Source: Desulfobulbus sp.
GTDB taxonomy: Bacteria > Desulfobacterota > Desulfobulbia > Desulfobulbales > Desulfobulbaceae
Reading direction: 5' to 3'
DNA: 32,945 nt
Assembly (NCBI GenBank): GCA_003604995.1
Contig: QZJD01000050.1
Span: 1 to 32,945 of the forward strand
The position numbers and the translations under genes were made by a program. Shown one piece after another: positions 5,761 to 14,693 of the stretch (position 1 is its first letter; each line of letters opens with the position of its first letter). The notes under the pieces were generated by a model that had not been told where the DNA came from, searched no databases, and was given only the letters and a program-made list of their open reading frames with translations.

Positions 5761-8577
5761 ATGGAGTACCGTGATACCTTAAACCTGCCGCAGACAAAAT
5801 TCAAGATGAAGGCCAATCTGGCCCAGAAGGAGCCGGAATTCCTCAAGCGCTGGGATGCGGAAGGTCTTTATCAGCGGTTGCAGGAATTTACCGCCGACCG
5901 ACCCCTCTTTGTCCTTCACGACGGTCCTCCCTACGCCAACGGCCACATTCATCTGGGCACCGCTTTTAACAAGATTCTCAAGGACATTATTCTTAAGTCC
6001 AGGCGGCTGGCCGGTTTCAATGCCCCGTATATCCCCGGCTGGGACTGTCACGGCCTGCCCATCGAGCATAACGTGGACAAGGAACTGGGCGCGAAAAAGG
6101 AGCAGATCTCCATTCTGGCCAAGCGGGGCGCCTGCCGCAAGTACGCGGAAAAGTGGGTCAAAACCCAGAAGGCGGAGTTCCGGCGCCTGGGCGTGCTCGG
6201 TGACTGGGATACGCCGTACCTGACCATGAACTATGCCTATGAAGCGGCCATTGCCAGGGAGTTCAACCGCTTCCTCCTTTCCGGATCCGTGGTCCATTCA
6301 AAAAAACCGGTCTACTGGTGCGCCACCTGCGGCACCGCCTTGGCCGAGGCCGAGGTGGAATATCATGACCATACCTCACCCTCCATCTATGTCAAATTTC
6401 CGGTGGCCGGGGATCTGGGCGATGTCATTCCGGAGCTTGCCGGGCGGTCGGTGAGCGTCCTGATCTGGACGACCACCCCCTGGACCCTGCCCGCCAACCT
6501 GGCCATTGCCTTTCATCCGGATTTCGTTTACGCGGCGGTGGAGACCGGCGGTGAGGTCTGGATCATGGCCCGCGACCTGGTCGAGAAGTGCTTCCGGGAA
6601 TTCGGCATCAGCGACTACCGCCAGCTTGCCAACTTTTCCGCCTCGGTGCTCGAGGGGCGCAAGTGCCGCCATCCCTTCCTGGAGCGGGATTCGCTCCTGG
6701 TGCTGGCCGATTACGTCACCGCCGACAGCGGCACCGGCTGCGTACATACCGCGCCCGGCCACGGCACCGACGACTACCTCACCGGCCTGCGCTACGGCCT
6801 GGAGATCCTGTCGCCGGTGGACGACCAGGGCCGCTACACTCGGGAGGCTGGCCCTTATGCCGGCCAGCAGATCCCGGCGGTGAACAAGGTGATCAACGAG
6901 GACATGCGCGCCGCCGGTTCCCTTGTGCATCAGGCTGCCCTGCAGCACAGCTATCCCCACTGCTGGCGATGCAAAAAGCCGGTGATGTACCGGGCCACCG
7001 AGCAGTGGTTCATTTCCATGCAGGAAAACGGTCTGCGGGACAAGGCCCTGGCCGAGATCAGCCATGTCAGCTGGACTCCGGCCTGGGGTATGCAGCGGAT
7101 CTACAGCATGGTGGAAAACCGGCCGGACTGGTGTCTGTCCCGTCAGCGTTCCTGGGGTGTGCCGCTGACCGTGCTCACCTGCGAGGAGTGCGGGCAGATC
7201 CTCCGCGATTCCGCCGTCTGCACCCGCATCGAAGAGATGTTTGCCAAGGAGGGCGCCGACGCCTGGTTCCGGCATGAGGCCGAGGCGTTCGCCGGGCCGG
7301 CTGCAACCTGCGCCGGCTGCGGATCCCACCGCTTCCGCAAGGAGACGGATATCCTCGATGTCTGGTTCGATTCCGGGGTCAGCTATGCCGCGGTCTGCGA
7401 GGAGCGGCCCGAGCTTTCCTCACCGGCCGACCTCTACCTGGAGGGCAGCGACCAGCACCGGGGCTGGTTCCAGAGTTCTCTGCTCTGCTCGGTGGGCACC
7501 AGGGGAACGGCCCCCTACAGCGGCGTCCTCACCCACGGCTATGTGGTGGACGGCCAGGGCAAGAAGATGTCCAAGAGCGTGGGCAACGTGGTCGCGCCCC
7601 AGGAGGTCATCGACAAATACGGCGCGGAGATCCTGCGGCTCTGGGTGGCCAGCGAAGACTACCGCGACGATGTCAAAGTGTCCGACGAGATCCTCCGCCA
7701 CGTCTCGGACGCCTACCGCAAGATGCGCAACACCGTGCGCTTCATGCTGAGCAACCTCTATGATTTCGAGCCGGGCAAGGATGCGGTCGGCGCGGTGCAC
7801 CTGACCGAACTGGACCGATGGGTCCTGGCCGAATACGCCCGGCTGGTCAGGAGGGTGACCGGCGCCTACCTGAAGTACGAATTCCACACCGTTTATCATA
7901 GCCTGCACAACTTTTGCGTGACCACCATGTCCAGCCTGTACCTGGACATCTGCAAGGACCGCCTCTATGCCTCGGCGCCGGCGTCGTCCGGGCGGAGGGC
8001 CGCCCAGACAGTGATCCATCGGATCCTGGACGGCCTGCTCAGGCTGATAACCCCGATCTTGAGCTTCACCGCGGCCGAGGCCTGGGAGCATCTTTACGCC
8101 GACGGTGTGCAGCTGCCCGCGGACAGGTCGATTTTCTTCGTTGATTTTCCTCAGGTTGAAGACCTGGAGCCTGATCCGGAGTTCATGGCCGTCTGGGACC
8201 GGCTGCTGGCGATTCGCGGTGAGATCACCCGGGTGCTGGAGGCCGCCCGCCGCGACAAGGTCATCGGACTGGCCCTGGATGCCGAAGTTCAGGTGCAGGT
8301 CGAGGGCGAGGCTGCCGATTTCCTGGCGGATCGCTGGGCCCTGCTGCAGGAAATCTGCATCGTCTCAAGCTTGATCAGGGTGGATAAGTTCGACGATGAT
8401 CTGGCAAAAACCGCGGTTGACGCGGAAGAGGTTGTCGGTCTGCGGGTCGCGGTCCGGCCTGCGCCCGGCGCAAAATGTGAGCGATGCTGGACCATATCCA
8501 CCTCGGTGGGCCGGGCGACCGATCATCCGTCCCTTTGCCGCCGCTGCGCCGAAGTGGTCCGCACTCTCGCCGCTTGA
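5761..8577 (+). CDS. ileS: Isoleucine--tRNA ligase
   Basis: A 938-residue cytoplasmic class I synthetase that charges tRNA-Ile, with an editing domain that removes misactivated valine. The start is the ATG at 5761 (MEYRDTLNLPQTKF, the family's usual N-terminus), with GGAG at 5750-5753. The in-frame ATG at 5737 has no such support. The HIGH motif reads HIHLG at 62-66 after PPYANG, and KMSKS is at 602-606. The C-terminal zinc finger has C906, C909, C926 and C929. The editing domain (about 190-400) includes the conserved LIWTTTPWTLPAN and DSGTGCVHTAPGHG stretches. The length is normal and no key residue is missing. It is followed by lspA 8 nt downstream, a pairing common in bacteria. Confidence 0.98.
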   Translation: MEYRDTLNLPQTKFKMKANLAQKEPEFLKRWDAEGLYQRLQEFTADRPLFVLHDGPPYANGHIHLGTAFNKILKDIILKSRRLAGFNAPYIPGWDCHGLPIEHNVDKELGAKKEQISILAKRGACRKYAEKWVKTQKAEFRRLGVLGDWDTPYLTMNYAYEAAIAREFNRFLLSGSVVHSKKPVYWCATCGTALAEAEVEYHDHTSPSIYVKFPVAGDLGDVIPELAGRSVSVLIWTTTPWTLPANLAIAFHPDFVYAAVETGGEVWIMARDLVEKCFREFGISDYRQLANFSASVLEGRKCRHPFLERDSLLVLADYVTADSGTGCVHTAPGHGTDDYLTGLRYGLEILSPVDDQGRYTREAGPYAGQQIPAVNKVINEDMRAAGSLVHQAALQHSYPHCWRCKKPVMYRATEQWFISMQENGLRDKALAEISHVSWTPAWGMQRIYSMVENRPDWCLSRQRSWGVPLTVLTCEECGQILRDSAVCTRIEEMFAKEGADAWFRHEAEAFAGPAATCAGCGSHRFRKETDILDVWFDSGVSYAAVCEERPELSSPADLYLEGSDQHRGWFQSSLLCSVGTRGTAPYSGVLTHGYVVDGQGKKMSKSVGNVVAPQEVIDKYGAEILRLWVASEDYRDDVKVSDEILRHVSDAYRKMRNTVRFMLSNLYDFEPGKDAVGAVHLTELDRWVLAEYARLVRRVTGAYLKYEFHTVYHSLHNFCVTTMSSLYLDICKDRLYASAPASSGRRAAQTVIHRILDGLLRLITPILSFTAAEAWEHLYADGVQLPADRSIFFVDFPQVEDLEPDPEFMAVWDRLLAIRGEITRVLEAARRDKVIGLALDAEVQVQVEGEAADFLADRWALLQEICIVSSLIRVDKFDDDLAKTAVDAEEVVGLRVAVRPAPGAKCERCWTISTSVGRATDHPSLCRRCAEVVRTLAA

Positions 8578-8585
8578 GGGATTTC

Positions 8586-9077
8586 GTGCTTTTTGTCTCC
8601 CTTATTTTCCTGGTCGTTTTCCTGGATCAGGCCAGCAAGCTCTGGATCGTCGGCAATTTCACTTTGTACGAGTCCCTGCCGGTGATTCCCGGTTTGTTCA
8701 GCCTGACCTATCTGACCAATACCGGGGCCGCCTTCGGCCTGCTGGCCGGGGAACAGGGAGTGTGGCGCCAGATTTTTTTCGTGGGTGTCGCGGTGGTGGC
8801 CCTGACCGCCATTGTTTTTCTTTACCGGAAGCTGCGGAGCGTCTCGGCCTGGTACGTAATCGCGCTTGGCCTCATAGCCGGAGGGGCAATCGGCAATCTC
8901 ATCGACCGGGTGCGCTTGGGGTCGGTGATCGACTTCCTGGATCTCTACCTCGGTACCCGTCACTGGCCCGCGTTCAACATTGCTGATTCGGCGATCACCG
9001 TGGGGGTCGCCATTTTCCTGATAATGAATTTGTTCTTCGATAAATCAGCAGGATCGGGGAGCAGCCCGAACAGGTGA
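8586..9077 (+). CDS. lspA: Lipoprotein signal peptidase (signal peptidase II)
   Basis: A 163-residue inner-membrane aspartyl protease that removes the signal peptide from diacylglyceryl-prolipoproteins. I place the start at GTG 8586: GAGG (8576-8579) is 6 nt upstream, and the N-terminus then opens with the first membrane helix. The ATG at 8484 would add a non-conserved tail that overlaps ileS. Four hydrophobic helices are visible. Conserved motifs are LDQASK (13-18), NTGAAF (45-50), GNLIDR (103-108), VIDFLD with catalytic D116, and FNIADS with catalytic D134. The substrates may include the two lipoproteins encoded at 17456-19998. Confidence 0.95.
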   Translation: MLFVSLIFLVVFLDQASKLWIVGNFTLYESLPVIPGLFSLTYLTNTGAAFGLLAGEQGVWRQIFFVGVAVVALTAIVFLYRKLRSVSAWYVIALGLIAGGAIGNLIDRVRLGSVIDFLDLYLGTRHWPAFNIADSAITVGVAIFLIMNLFFDKSAGSGSSPNR

Positions 9078-9081
9078 GACC

Positions 9082-10023
9082 ATGAAGAAGACGGCAATAA
9101 TTTTTCCCGGGCAGGGTTCGCAGTTCATCGGCATGGGCAAGGAGTTTCTTGAAGGAGGCGGCGGGGCCGGCGAGCTGATGGCTTTGGCCGAGCGCCGGAG
9201 CGGCTTTTCCCTCAGGCGGTTATGTCTGGAAGGACCCATGGAAGAGTTGACCAGGGTTCTGCACCTCCAGCCGGCGGTCACCGCGATCAACCTGATCTGC
9301 TGGCAGGCCTTGCAGCGGGCGCTGCCGGACCTTAACCCCCTCTTTTTCGCCGGGCACAGCCTTGGAGAGTACAGTGCCCTCTGCGCCGCCGGCGTGGTCA
9401 GCGCCGAGGATTGCCTGTCTCTGGTCACCCGGCGCGGCGAGTTTATGGAACGGGAAGGAGCCCGGAATCCCGGCGGCATGCGGGCGGTGCTCGGCTTGAC
9501 CGTCGAAGAGGTGGATCAGCTGCTGGCCGGATACGATGGTGAAGGGGTGGTCGTTGTTGCCAACCACAACGCAGAGAAACAGGTGGTGGTTTCCGGCGAT
9601 CTGGCCGGACTGGAAGGGTTCAGCGCACTGTGCGGAGACAGGGGAGCCAAAGTCATCCCCCTGAACGTCAGCGTGGCTAACCACAGCCCCCTGGTTGCCG
9701 GTGCGGTCGAGGATTTTGCCGCCTTCATGGCCGGCATCGAGTTCCGTTCCCCACGGGTGCCGGTACTGTTTAATGTCACCGCCACCCCCGAGGACGAGCC
9801 GGCGGCCATCCGCACGATTATGGCGGAGCAGATCGCCGCCCGGGTTCGCTGGTTTGAGCTGATCAACCGGATGGTTGAAGCGGGTGTGGAGGTGATCGTC
9901 GAGGTTGGCCCGAAAAGCGTCCTCACCGGATTGGTCAAAAAAATCGTACCCAAGGGAGCGATCACCTGCCTGCAATTCGATACGCCGGATGGCCTCGCCA
10001 GGGTCGTTACCGAACTCGGCTAG
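9082..10023 (+). CDS. fabD: Malonyl-CoA:ACP transacylase
   Basis: A 313-residue cytoplasmic enzyme that loads malonyl groups from CoA onto acyl carrier protein for type II fatty-acid synthesis. The opening IFPGQGSQ is diagnostic. The nucleophile elbow GHSLGEYSA is at residues 91-99 (S93), and the catalytic His is H201 in ANHSPL. The length is standard. AGGTGAG lies just upstream of the ATG, and the gap from lspA is only 4 nt, so it is likely part of the ileS-lspA transcript. Other fab genes are not in the window. Confidence 0.96.
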   Translation: MKKTAIIFPGQGSQFIGMGKEFLEGGGGAGELMALAERRSGFSLRRLCLEGPMEELTRVLHLQPAVTAINLICWQALQRALPDLNPLFFAGHSLGEYSALCAAGVVSAEDCLSLVTRRGEFMEREGARNPGGMRAVLGLTVEEVDQLLAGYDGEGVVVVANHNAEKQVVVSGDLAGLEGFSALCGDRGAKVIPLNVSVANHSPLVAGAVEDFAAFMAGIEFRSPRVPVLFNVTATPEDEPAAIRTIMAEQIAARVRWFELINRMVEAGVEVIVEVGPKSVLTGLVKKIVPKGAITCLQFDTPDGLARVVTELG

Positions 10024-10135
10024 CTGCTGTTTCCGTCAGGGGGCGGGATCTTAATCGGAATCGATTCTGTAATGCTATCCTGCGTTTTGGCCGGGAATAA
10101 TGGTTTTTTTCGAATCATCCGTTTTGCCTAACTTT

Positions 10136-10171
10136 CGATTCCGATTCCGATAGCGATCCCGACCCCGATTT
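10136..10171. repeat. Degenerate hexanucleotide array (CGATNC)6 with an upstream inverted partner
   Basis: Six in-phase units start at 10136: CGATTC, CGATTC, CGATAG, CGATCC, CGACCC, CGATTT. They run into a T tract (10169-10179). TCGATTCCGATT (10135-10146) is the exact reverse complement of 10053-10064, so the 3' flank of fabD can fold into a 70-nt-loop hairpin followed by T residues. It may act as a weak terminator for fabD. Confidence 0.6.
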
Positions 10172-10231
10172 TTTTTTTTCGCCGTAATGAGGAAGGGGGG
10201 ACACGGTTACCCCCATATTTCCGCTTCCTGC

Positions 10232-10260
10232 TTGACATTCCCTTTCGCTTCGATTAAAAA
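10232..10260 (+). promoter_or_regulatory. Probable promoter of the ffh operon
   Basis: TTGACA (10232-10237) is a perfect -35. TAAAAA (10255-10260) follows after 17 nt as a moderate -10 in an A/T-rich stretch. The leader to the ffh ATG is about 80 nt and contains a TTCCTTGC/GCAAAGGAA hairpin (about 10294-10316) of unknown role. Confidence 0.55.
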
Positions 10261-10347
10261 ATAAATTTTTGTCCATATATCAATGAGACGGCTTTCCTTG
10301 CCGCCGGAGCAAAGGAATCTCTCCTTATTATTTTGTAACAGATTGGA

Positions 10348-11697
10348 ATGTTTGAGAATCTGACAGACCGCCTTGAGGGCGTTTTTAAAAAACTGCGCGG
10401 GCACGGCAAACTGACCGAGGAGAATATCCAGGAGGCCATGCAGGAGGTGCGCCGCGCTCTTCTGGAGGCGGACGTCAATTTCCAGGTCGTTAAGGATTTC
10501 GTTGCCAGGGTGACCGAGAAGGCCATCGGCCAGGAGGTCCTGGCCAGTCTTTCGCCCGGTCAGCAGGTCATCAAGGTGGTCCATGATGAGCTGGTGGAGC
10601 TTCTGGGCAGTAAGACCTCCGGCCTGAGTCTGGACGGCCGGCAGCCGGTAACGATCATGCTGGCAGGTCTGCAGGGTTCAGGCAAGACGACCACCGCCGC
10701 CAAGCTGGCGCTCCGTCTGAAAAATCAGGGGCGCCGGCCGTTTCTGGTTCCGGCCGACGTGTACCGGCCGGCGGCCATTGAGCAGCTGCATGTCTTGGGC
10801 GCACAGGTCGATGTCCCGGTCTTTGCCTCCACCCCGGAGGACAAACCGGTGGAGATCAGCCGCCGGGCCCTCGCCGAGGCGACCGACAAGAATTATGATA
10901 CGGTGATCATCGACACGGCGGGTCGCCTGCATGTCGACGAGGCCTTGATGGAAGAGCTCAAGGCGATCAGCCGGGCGGTTTCCCTCACCGAGGTCCTGTT
11001 CGTTGCAGACGCGATGACCGGCCAGGACGCGGTCACCGTGGCCGAGAAGTTCAACGCCGACCTGGAGATCACCGGGGTCATCCTTACCAAGATGGAAGGC
11101 GATGCCCGCGGCGGTGCGGCCCTGTCGGTGAAAAAGGTGACCGGCCGGCCGATCAAGTTCGTCGGCATGGGCGAGGGGATGGATGCCCTGGAAATCTTCC
11201 ATCCGGACCGGGCTGCGTCCCGCATCCTGGGGATGGGCGACATGCTGTCGCTCATCGAGAAGGCCGAGGCGGTCGTAGACGAGAAAAAGGCCCGGAAGCT
11301 TGCGACCAAGATCCAGAAGAATGCCTTTTCCCTGGAGGATTTTCTCGATCAGATTCAGCAGATCAAGAAGATGGGCAACCTGGAACAGCTGATGTCGATG
11401 ATTCCCGGCATCAACAAACTCCGCCAGCTGAAAGAGGCACCCAAGCCCGACGAGCGGGAGCTGACCAAGACCGAGGCCATTATCCGGTCCATGACCATCA
11501 AGGAGCGGCAGAATTACCTGATCATCAATGCCAGCCGCCGAGTCAGGATCGCTAAGGGGTCCGGAACCTCGGTCAATGAGGTCAACCGCGTGCTCAAGAG
11601 CTACGCGATGATGTTGAAAATGATGAAGAAGTTGAAAGGCAAGCCTGCCCTGCAGGGCGGCAAGCGGCGCAAACTGCCCAAGGGGCTTGTCCGCTAA
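10348..11697 (+). CDS. ffh: Signal recognition particle protein Ffh (SRP54)
   Basis: A 449-residue GTPase that with 4.5S RNA delivers nascent membrane proteins to FtsY and the translocon. The N domain (MFENLTDRLEGVFKKLRG) is followed by the G domain with P-loop GLQGSGKTT (107-115), DTAGR (189-193) and TKMEGDARGGA (247-257). The Met-rich M domain from about 330 has the conserved SMIPG and NASRRVRIAKGSG, where RNA and signal peptides bind. The ribosome site (TTGGA) is weak but the start matches the family. It leads the translation operon and is followed by rpsP after 53 nt. Confidence 0.98.
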   Translation: MFENLTDRLEGVFKKLRGHGKLTEENIQEAMQEVRRALLEADVNFQVVKDFVARVTEKAIGQEVLASLSPGQQVIKVVHDELVELLGSKTSGLSLDGRQPVTIMLAGLQGSGKTTTAAKLALRLKNQGRRPFLVPADVYRPAAIEQLHVLGAQVDVPVFASTPEDKPVEISRRALAEATDKNYDTVIIDTAGRLHVDEALMEELKAISRAVSLTEVLFVADAMTGQDAVTVAEKFNADLEITGVILTKMEGDARGGAALSVKKVTGRPIKFVGMGEGMDALEIFHPDRAASRILGMGDMLSLIEKAEAVVDEKKARKLATKIQKNAFSLEDFLDQIQQIKKMGNLEQLMSMIPGINKLRQLKEAPKPDERELTKTEAIIRSMTIKERQNYLIINASRRVRIAKGSGTSVNEVNRVLKSYAMMLKMMKKLKGKPALQGGKRRKLPKGLVR

Positions 11698-11750
11698 GAG
11701 CAAATAATGCACCGGGAGCTTCCGGTGATCACAGGAGGAAAAGAAAAGGA

Positions 11751-12008
11751 ATGGCTGTTCGAATTCGTTTGACCAGGATGGGCAGGAAAAAGAAACCGTA
11801 TTACCGGATTGTGGTCTCCAACAGCGAGGCCAAACGGGACGGCAAATTTCTCGACGTGGTGGGCACCTATGACCCCATGCAGAAGCCGGCCGTGGTAAAT
11901 TTTGACGCGGCAAAGCTGAACCACTGGCTCGGCCAGGGCGCTGAACCGACGGTCACGGTTCGCAGCCTGCTCAAGAAGCATGGAGCCGCACCGGTCGAGA
12001 ACGCCTGA
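11751..12008 (+). CDS. rpsP: 30S ribosomal protein S16
   Basis: An 85-residue ribosomal protein needed for 30S assembly. The N-terminus MAVRIRLTRMGRKKKPYYRIVVSNS is characteristic of S16, followed by FLDVVGTYDP and NFDAAKLNHWLGQGAEPT. A strong AGGAGG site precedes the ATG. Its stop codon shares one base with the start of khpA, which suggests translational coupling. Confidence 0.98.
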   Translation: MAVRIRLTRMGRKKKPYYRIVVSNSEAKRDGKFLDVVGTYDPMQKPAVVNFDAAKLNHWLGQGAEPTVTVRSLLKKHGAAPVENA

Positions 12009-12238
12009 TGAAGGATCTGGTCAGCTTTATTGCCGGCAGGCTGGTGGACAACCCTGACGCCGTGACTTTGAGTGAGCGGGAGGAAGGCGATACCATCGTT
12101 GTCGAATTGCGGGTGGCCAAGGAGGATCTGGGCAAGGTGATCGGTAAACAGGGCCGCACCGCCAAGGCGATGCGCGCAGTCCTTGCCGCCGCTTCCGCCA
12201 GGCTGGACAAGCGTTCGCGTCTGGAGATCGTGGAATAG
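12008..12238 (+). CDS. khpA: KH-domain RNA-binding protein KhpA (YlqC family)
   Basis: A 76-residue single type II KH domain. The RNA-binding loop is VIGKQGRTAK with GKQG at 46-49. KhpA forms homodimers or pairs with KhpB in other bacteria and binds many RNAs. No KhpB gene is in the window. The ATG overlaps the rpsP stop (TGATG). The position between rpsP and rimM is the standard one. Confidence 0.95.
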   Translation: MKDLVSFIAGRLVDNPDAVTLSEREEGDTIVVELRVAKEDLGKVIGKQGRTAKAMRAVLAAASARLDKRSRLEIVE

Positions 12239-12240
12239 GC

Positions 12241-12780
12241 ATGAGCCGGACCGGTGACCGAACCGGCGAATACATCCTGCTGGGCAAGGTAACCCGCCCC
12301 CATGGTATCCGGGGCGAGATCAGGGTTCACCCCTTTTCGGGCCAGCCGGAGAATTTTCTGGGCTATCGGGAAATCTTTTTGGCGCCCGTCGACCAGGAAG
12401 AACGGATACCATACAGGATTGAGCAGAGCCGGGTGCAGGGCCGCCAGGTGATCCTCCGCCTGGCCGGCTGCGAGAGCCGCACCGTCGCTGAGTTGCTCGC
12501 CGGCCGTGAGGTCTGGCTCCGGCGCAGCGACCTTCCCGAACCCGGTGAAGATGAGTTTTATCTGGCGGACCTGGAAGGCAGGGAGGCGGTCATGACGGAC
12601 GGTCTGCCGCTGGGCCGGATTACCGCTATCCTGGACAGCCCGGCCCACCCGATTCTGGTGGTGACCGGCAGAGACCGGGAATATCTGGTGCCGGTTCATC
12701 GGGGAATCGTGGTCAGCATTGATGAGGAGCAGGTGGTGCTGAGTCCTCCGCCCGGGCTTCTTGACATAAACGATCGTTGA
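12241..12780 (+). CDS. rimM: 16S rRNA processing/ribosome maturation factor RimM
   Basis: A 179-residue assembly factor that binds S19 and helps mature the 30S head. The N-terminal domain has YILLGKVTRPHGIRGEIRV. The C-terminal PRC-barrel starts near residue 100 with DEFYLADLEG and contains HPILVV and YLVPVHRGIVVSID. The start is 2 nt after the khpA stop. Length and order are typical. Confidence 0.96.
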   Translation: MSRTGDRTGEYILLGKVTRPHGIRGEIRVHPFSGQPENFLGYREIFLAPVDQEERIPYRIEQSRVQGRQVILRLAGCESRTVAELLAGREVWLRRSDLPEPGEDEFYLADLEGREAVMTDGLPLGRITAILDSPAHPILVVTGRDREYLVPVHRGIVVSIDEEQVVLSPPPGLLDINDR

Positions 12781-12798
12781 CAAGAGGGTGGTCAGGCC

Positions 12799-13563
12799 AT
12801 GCAGTTTGACATTCTGACCATCTTTCCGGAACTCTTCACATCTCCCTTTGGCGAGGGGATTGTGCGGAGGGCCGTCGCCGGCGGACATATCCGGATCAAC
12901 CTGCATAATATCCGCGACTATGCCACGGATAAGCACCGGATGACCGATGACCGCCCTTTCGGCGGCGGTGAGGGCATGGTGATGAAGCCGGAGCCCCTGG
13001 TGGCCGCGCTGGATGCGGTGCGCGATGATGACGGGCCGGGCAGGATAATCCTGCTTTCTCCCCGGGGGGTGCGCTACTGTCAGCGGACAGCTGAACGCCT
13101 CGCCGGCTATCCGCGCCTGATCCTGGTCTGCGGCCGCTATGAGGGTGTTGATGAGCGGGTTGCCCGCTGCTGCATCGACGAAGAGATTTCCCTAGGGGAT
13201 TATATCCTGACCGGCGGCGAACTGGGCGCAATGGTGATTGTCGATTCCGTCACCAGATTGCTTCCCGGCGTGCTCGGCTCTGAAGAGTCGGCGAAAAACG
13301 ATACCTTCAGCCGGGGATTATTGAAATATCCGCAGTACACCCGGCCGCGGGTCTTCCAGGGAATGGAAATTCCCGAGGTGCTCCTGTCCGGTGACCATGC
13401 GGCCATAGAGCAGTACCGGTTTGTGGAATCGGTTCGGGAAACGCTCAGCAGGCGGCCTGAACTTCTGCGCGGCATGCATTTTAGTCGGCAGGAAAAAAAA
13501 CTGCTGCAGCAGTCGGGACTGCTCGCTGAGGCCGTCGCCGCCGCGGAAGAGCATGGCAGCTGA
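12799..13563 (+). CDS. trmD: tRNA (guanine-37-N1)-methyltransferase TrmD
   Basis: A 254-residue SPOUT methyltransferase that makes m1G37 and so prevents +1 frameshifting. The N-terminus MQFDILTIFPELF, DDRPFGGGEGMVMKPEPL, and the knot region CGRYEGVDERV (from about residue 111) with SLGDYILTGGE are all present. The C-terminal helical domain is complete. AGAGGGTGG precedes the ATG. The last 11 nt overlap the next methyltransferase gene. Confidence 0.97.
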   Translation: MQFDILTIFPELFTSPFGEGIVRRAVAGGHIRINLHNIRDYATDKHRMTDDRPFGGGEGMVMKPEPLVAALDAVRDDDGPGRIILLSPRGVRYCQRTAERLAGYPRLILVCGRYEGVDERVARCCIDEEISLGDYILTGGELGAMVIVDSVTRLLPGVLGSEESAKNDTFSRGLLKYPQYTRPRVFQGMEIPEVLLSGDHAAIEQYRFVESVRETLSRRPELLRGMHFSRQEKKLLQQSGLLAEAVAAAEEHGS

Positions 13564-14125
13564 AAAGCCGCTGAGAATTGATATTGCACTGCTCCACTAT
13601 CCGGTGGTCAACAGGTGCTGCGAGATCATCGGTTCGGCGGTCACCAACCTGGATCTCCATGATTTGGCAAGGGCAGGCCGGACCTATGGAATTGATACCT
13701 GCTGGATCGTCACTCCGTACGAGGATCAACAGGAACTTGCCGGCCAGATTGTGCGACACTGGACGGACGGCCACGGCGGTACGGTCAACCCTGATCGGAA
13801 AGAGGCACTGTCTCTGCTGGCAATCCGCGCCGACCTGGCGATGGTCCTGGCGGAGGCAACAGCAAAATGGGGTGAGCAGCCACTGGTCCTTGCCACCTGC
13901 GCCCGCCCCAGGGAGAATACCTTGGGATATGAGAAGGTTCGCGGGCTGATTCGGCAAGACCGACCGCTCCTTCTGCTGTTCGGCACCGCCTGGGGCCTTG
14001 CTCCCGAGGTGCTGGCCGGGGTGGACGCGACCCTGCCGCCGCTGCGAGGCCAGGGGGATTTTAATCATCTGTCGGTGCGTTCGGCAGTGGCCATTATCCT
14101 GGATCGCCTGCTGGGCCTTAGATGA
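13553..14125 (+). CDS. Predicted SPOUT-fold RNA methyltransferase (TrmD/RplS-linked family)
   Basis: A 190-residue protein that resembles the SAM-dependent RNA methyltransferase family commonly found between trmD and rplS in Desulfobacterota and some thermophilic lineages. The start is ATG 13553 (MAAEKPLRIDIALLHYPVVN), overlapping the end of trmD by 11 nt. Conserved features are the LLHYPVV-N opening, the DLARAGRTYG segment, LATCARP, and the knot-like LLLLFGTAWGLAPE and NHLSVRSAVAIILDRLLG at the C-terminus. The target RNA is unknown to me. The in-frame ATG at 13421 lies deep inside trmD and is rejected. Confidence 0.85.
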   Translation: MAAEKPLRIDIALLHYPVVNRCCEIIGSAVTNLDLHDLARAGRTYGIDTCWIVTPYEDQQELAGQIVRHWTDGHGGTVNPDRKEALSLLAIRADLAMVLAEATAKWGEQPLVLATCARPRENTLGYEKVRGLIRQDRPLLLLFGTAWGLAPEVLAGVDATLPPLRGQGDFNHLSVRSAVAIILDRLLGLR

Positions 14126-14287
14126 CAGTGGCCAGAGGACAGAAAGCTGAAGACAGTGATGGATGGGAATGCGTTGCGAGACCAGACAGCACGTATTGTT
14201 GATAATATGTAACTGATACCTGACGTTGAGTTAGTGGATGGTGTGGAGGCATCCTTCGGGACAACCCGAAAAACAAGGAACATGACT

Positions 14288-14635
14288 ATGAATATTATTC
14301 AGAAGATTGATCGGGAACAGATGCGGTTTGACCACCCTGATTTTCGCCCGGGTGACACCGTCAAAGTGCATATCCGCATTATTGAAGGCGACAAGGAGAG
14401 GGTGCAGGTATTCCAGGGCGTGGTGACCAAGCGCAAGCGCGGTGACATGAACGCGACCTTTACCGTGCGCAAGATTTCCAACGGAGTGGGTGTGGAAAAG
14501 ACCTTTGCCATGCACTCGCCTCGGCTGGAAAAAGTTGAGATTGTTTCCCGCGGCAAGGTGCGCCGGTCCCGTCTGTTCTATCTGCGTGAGCGACGCGGTA
14601 AGGCCGCCCGCATCAAGGAACTCGGTATCAGCTAA
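14288..14635 (+). CDS. rplS: 50S ribosomal protein L19
   Basis: A 115-residue ribosomal protein at the 30S-50S interface. I chose ATG 14288 ([11 protein letters not shown]) over ATG 14282 because AAGGA (14275-14279) is 8 nt from the former but only 2 nt from the latter, and the family usually begins here. [21 protein letters not shown] and [14 protein letters not shown] are characteristic. A small hairpin TTCGGG-ACAA-CCCGAA (14255-14270) precedes the ribosome site. The 162-nt gap after the methyltransferase is the largest in this operon, so an internal promoter is possible, though I could not identify one. Confidence 0.97.
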   Translation: MNIIQKIDREQMRFDHPDFRPGDTVKVHIRIIEGDKERVQVFQGVVTKRKRGDMNATFTVRKISNGVGVEKTFAMHSPRLEKVEIVSRGKVRRSRLFYLRERRGKAARIKELGIS

Positions 14636-14644
14636 CACCGTTTC

Positions 14645-14693
14645 GGGCGCAACGAGTCCATCCTTCGGATGCAACACGTTGCGCCCTTTTTTT
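14645..14693 (+). terminator. Strong intrinsic terminator after rplS
   Basis: GGGCGCAACG (14645-14654) pairs perfectly with CGTTGCGCCC (14677-14686), enclosing a nested CATCC-TTC-GGATG hairpin, and is followed by seven T residues (14687-14693). It should end the ribosomal part of the operon. The 3' arm overlaps the likely start of rnhB, so readthrough or an internal start would be needed for downstream expression. Confidence 0.85.

Noticed and set aside
6376-7329. 317-residue minus-strand frame inside ileS
   Set aside because: Shadow of the strongly conserved ileS coding strand.
10024-10347. 4.5S (SRP) RNA gene upstream of ffh
   Set aside because: The conserved apical loop (GGTCCGGAAGGAAGCAGCC type) is absent.
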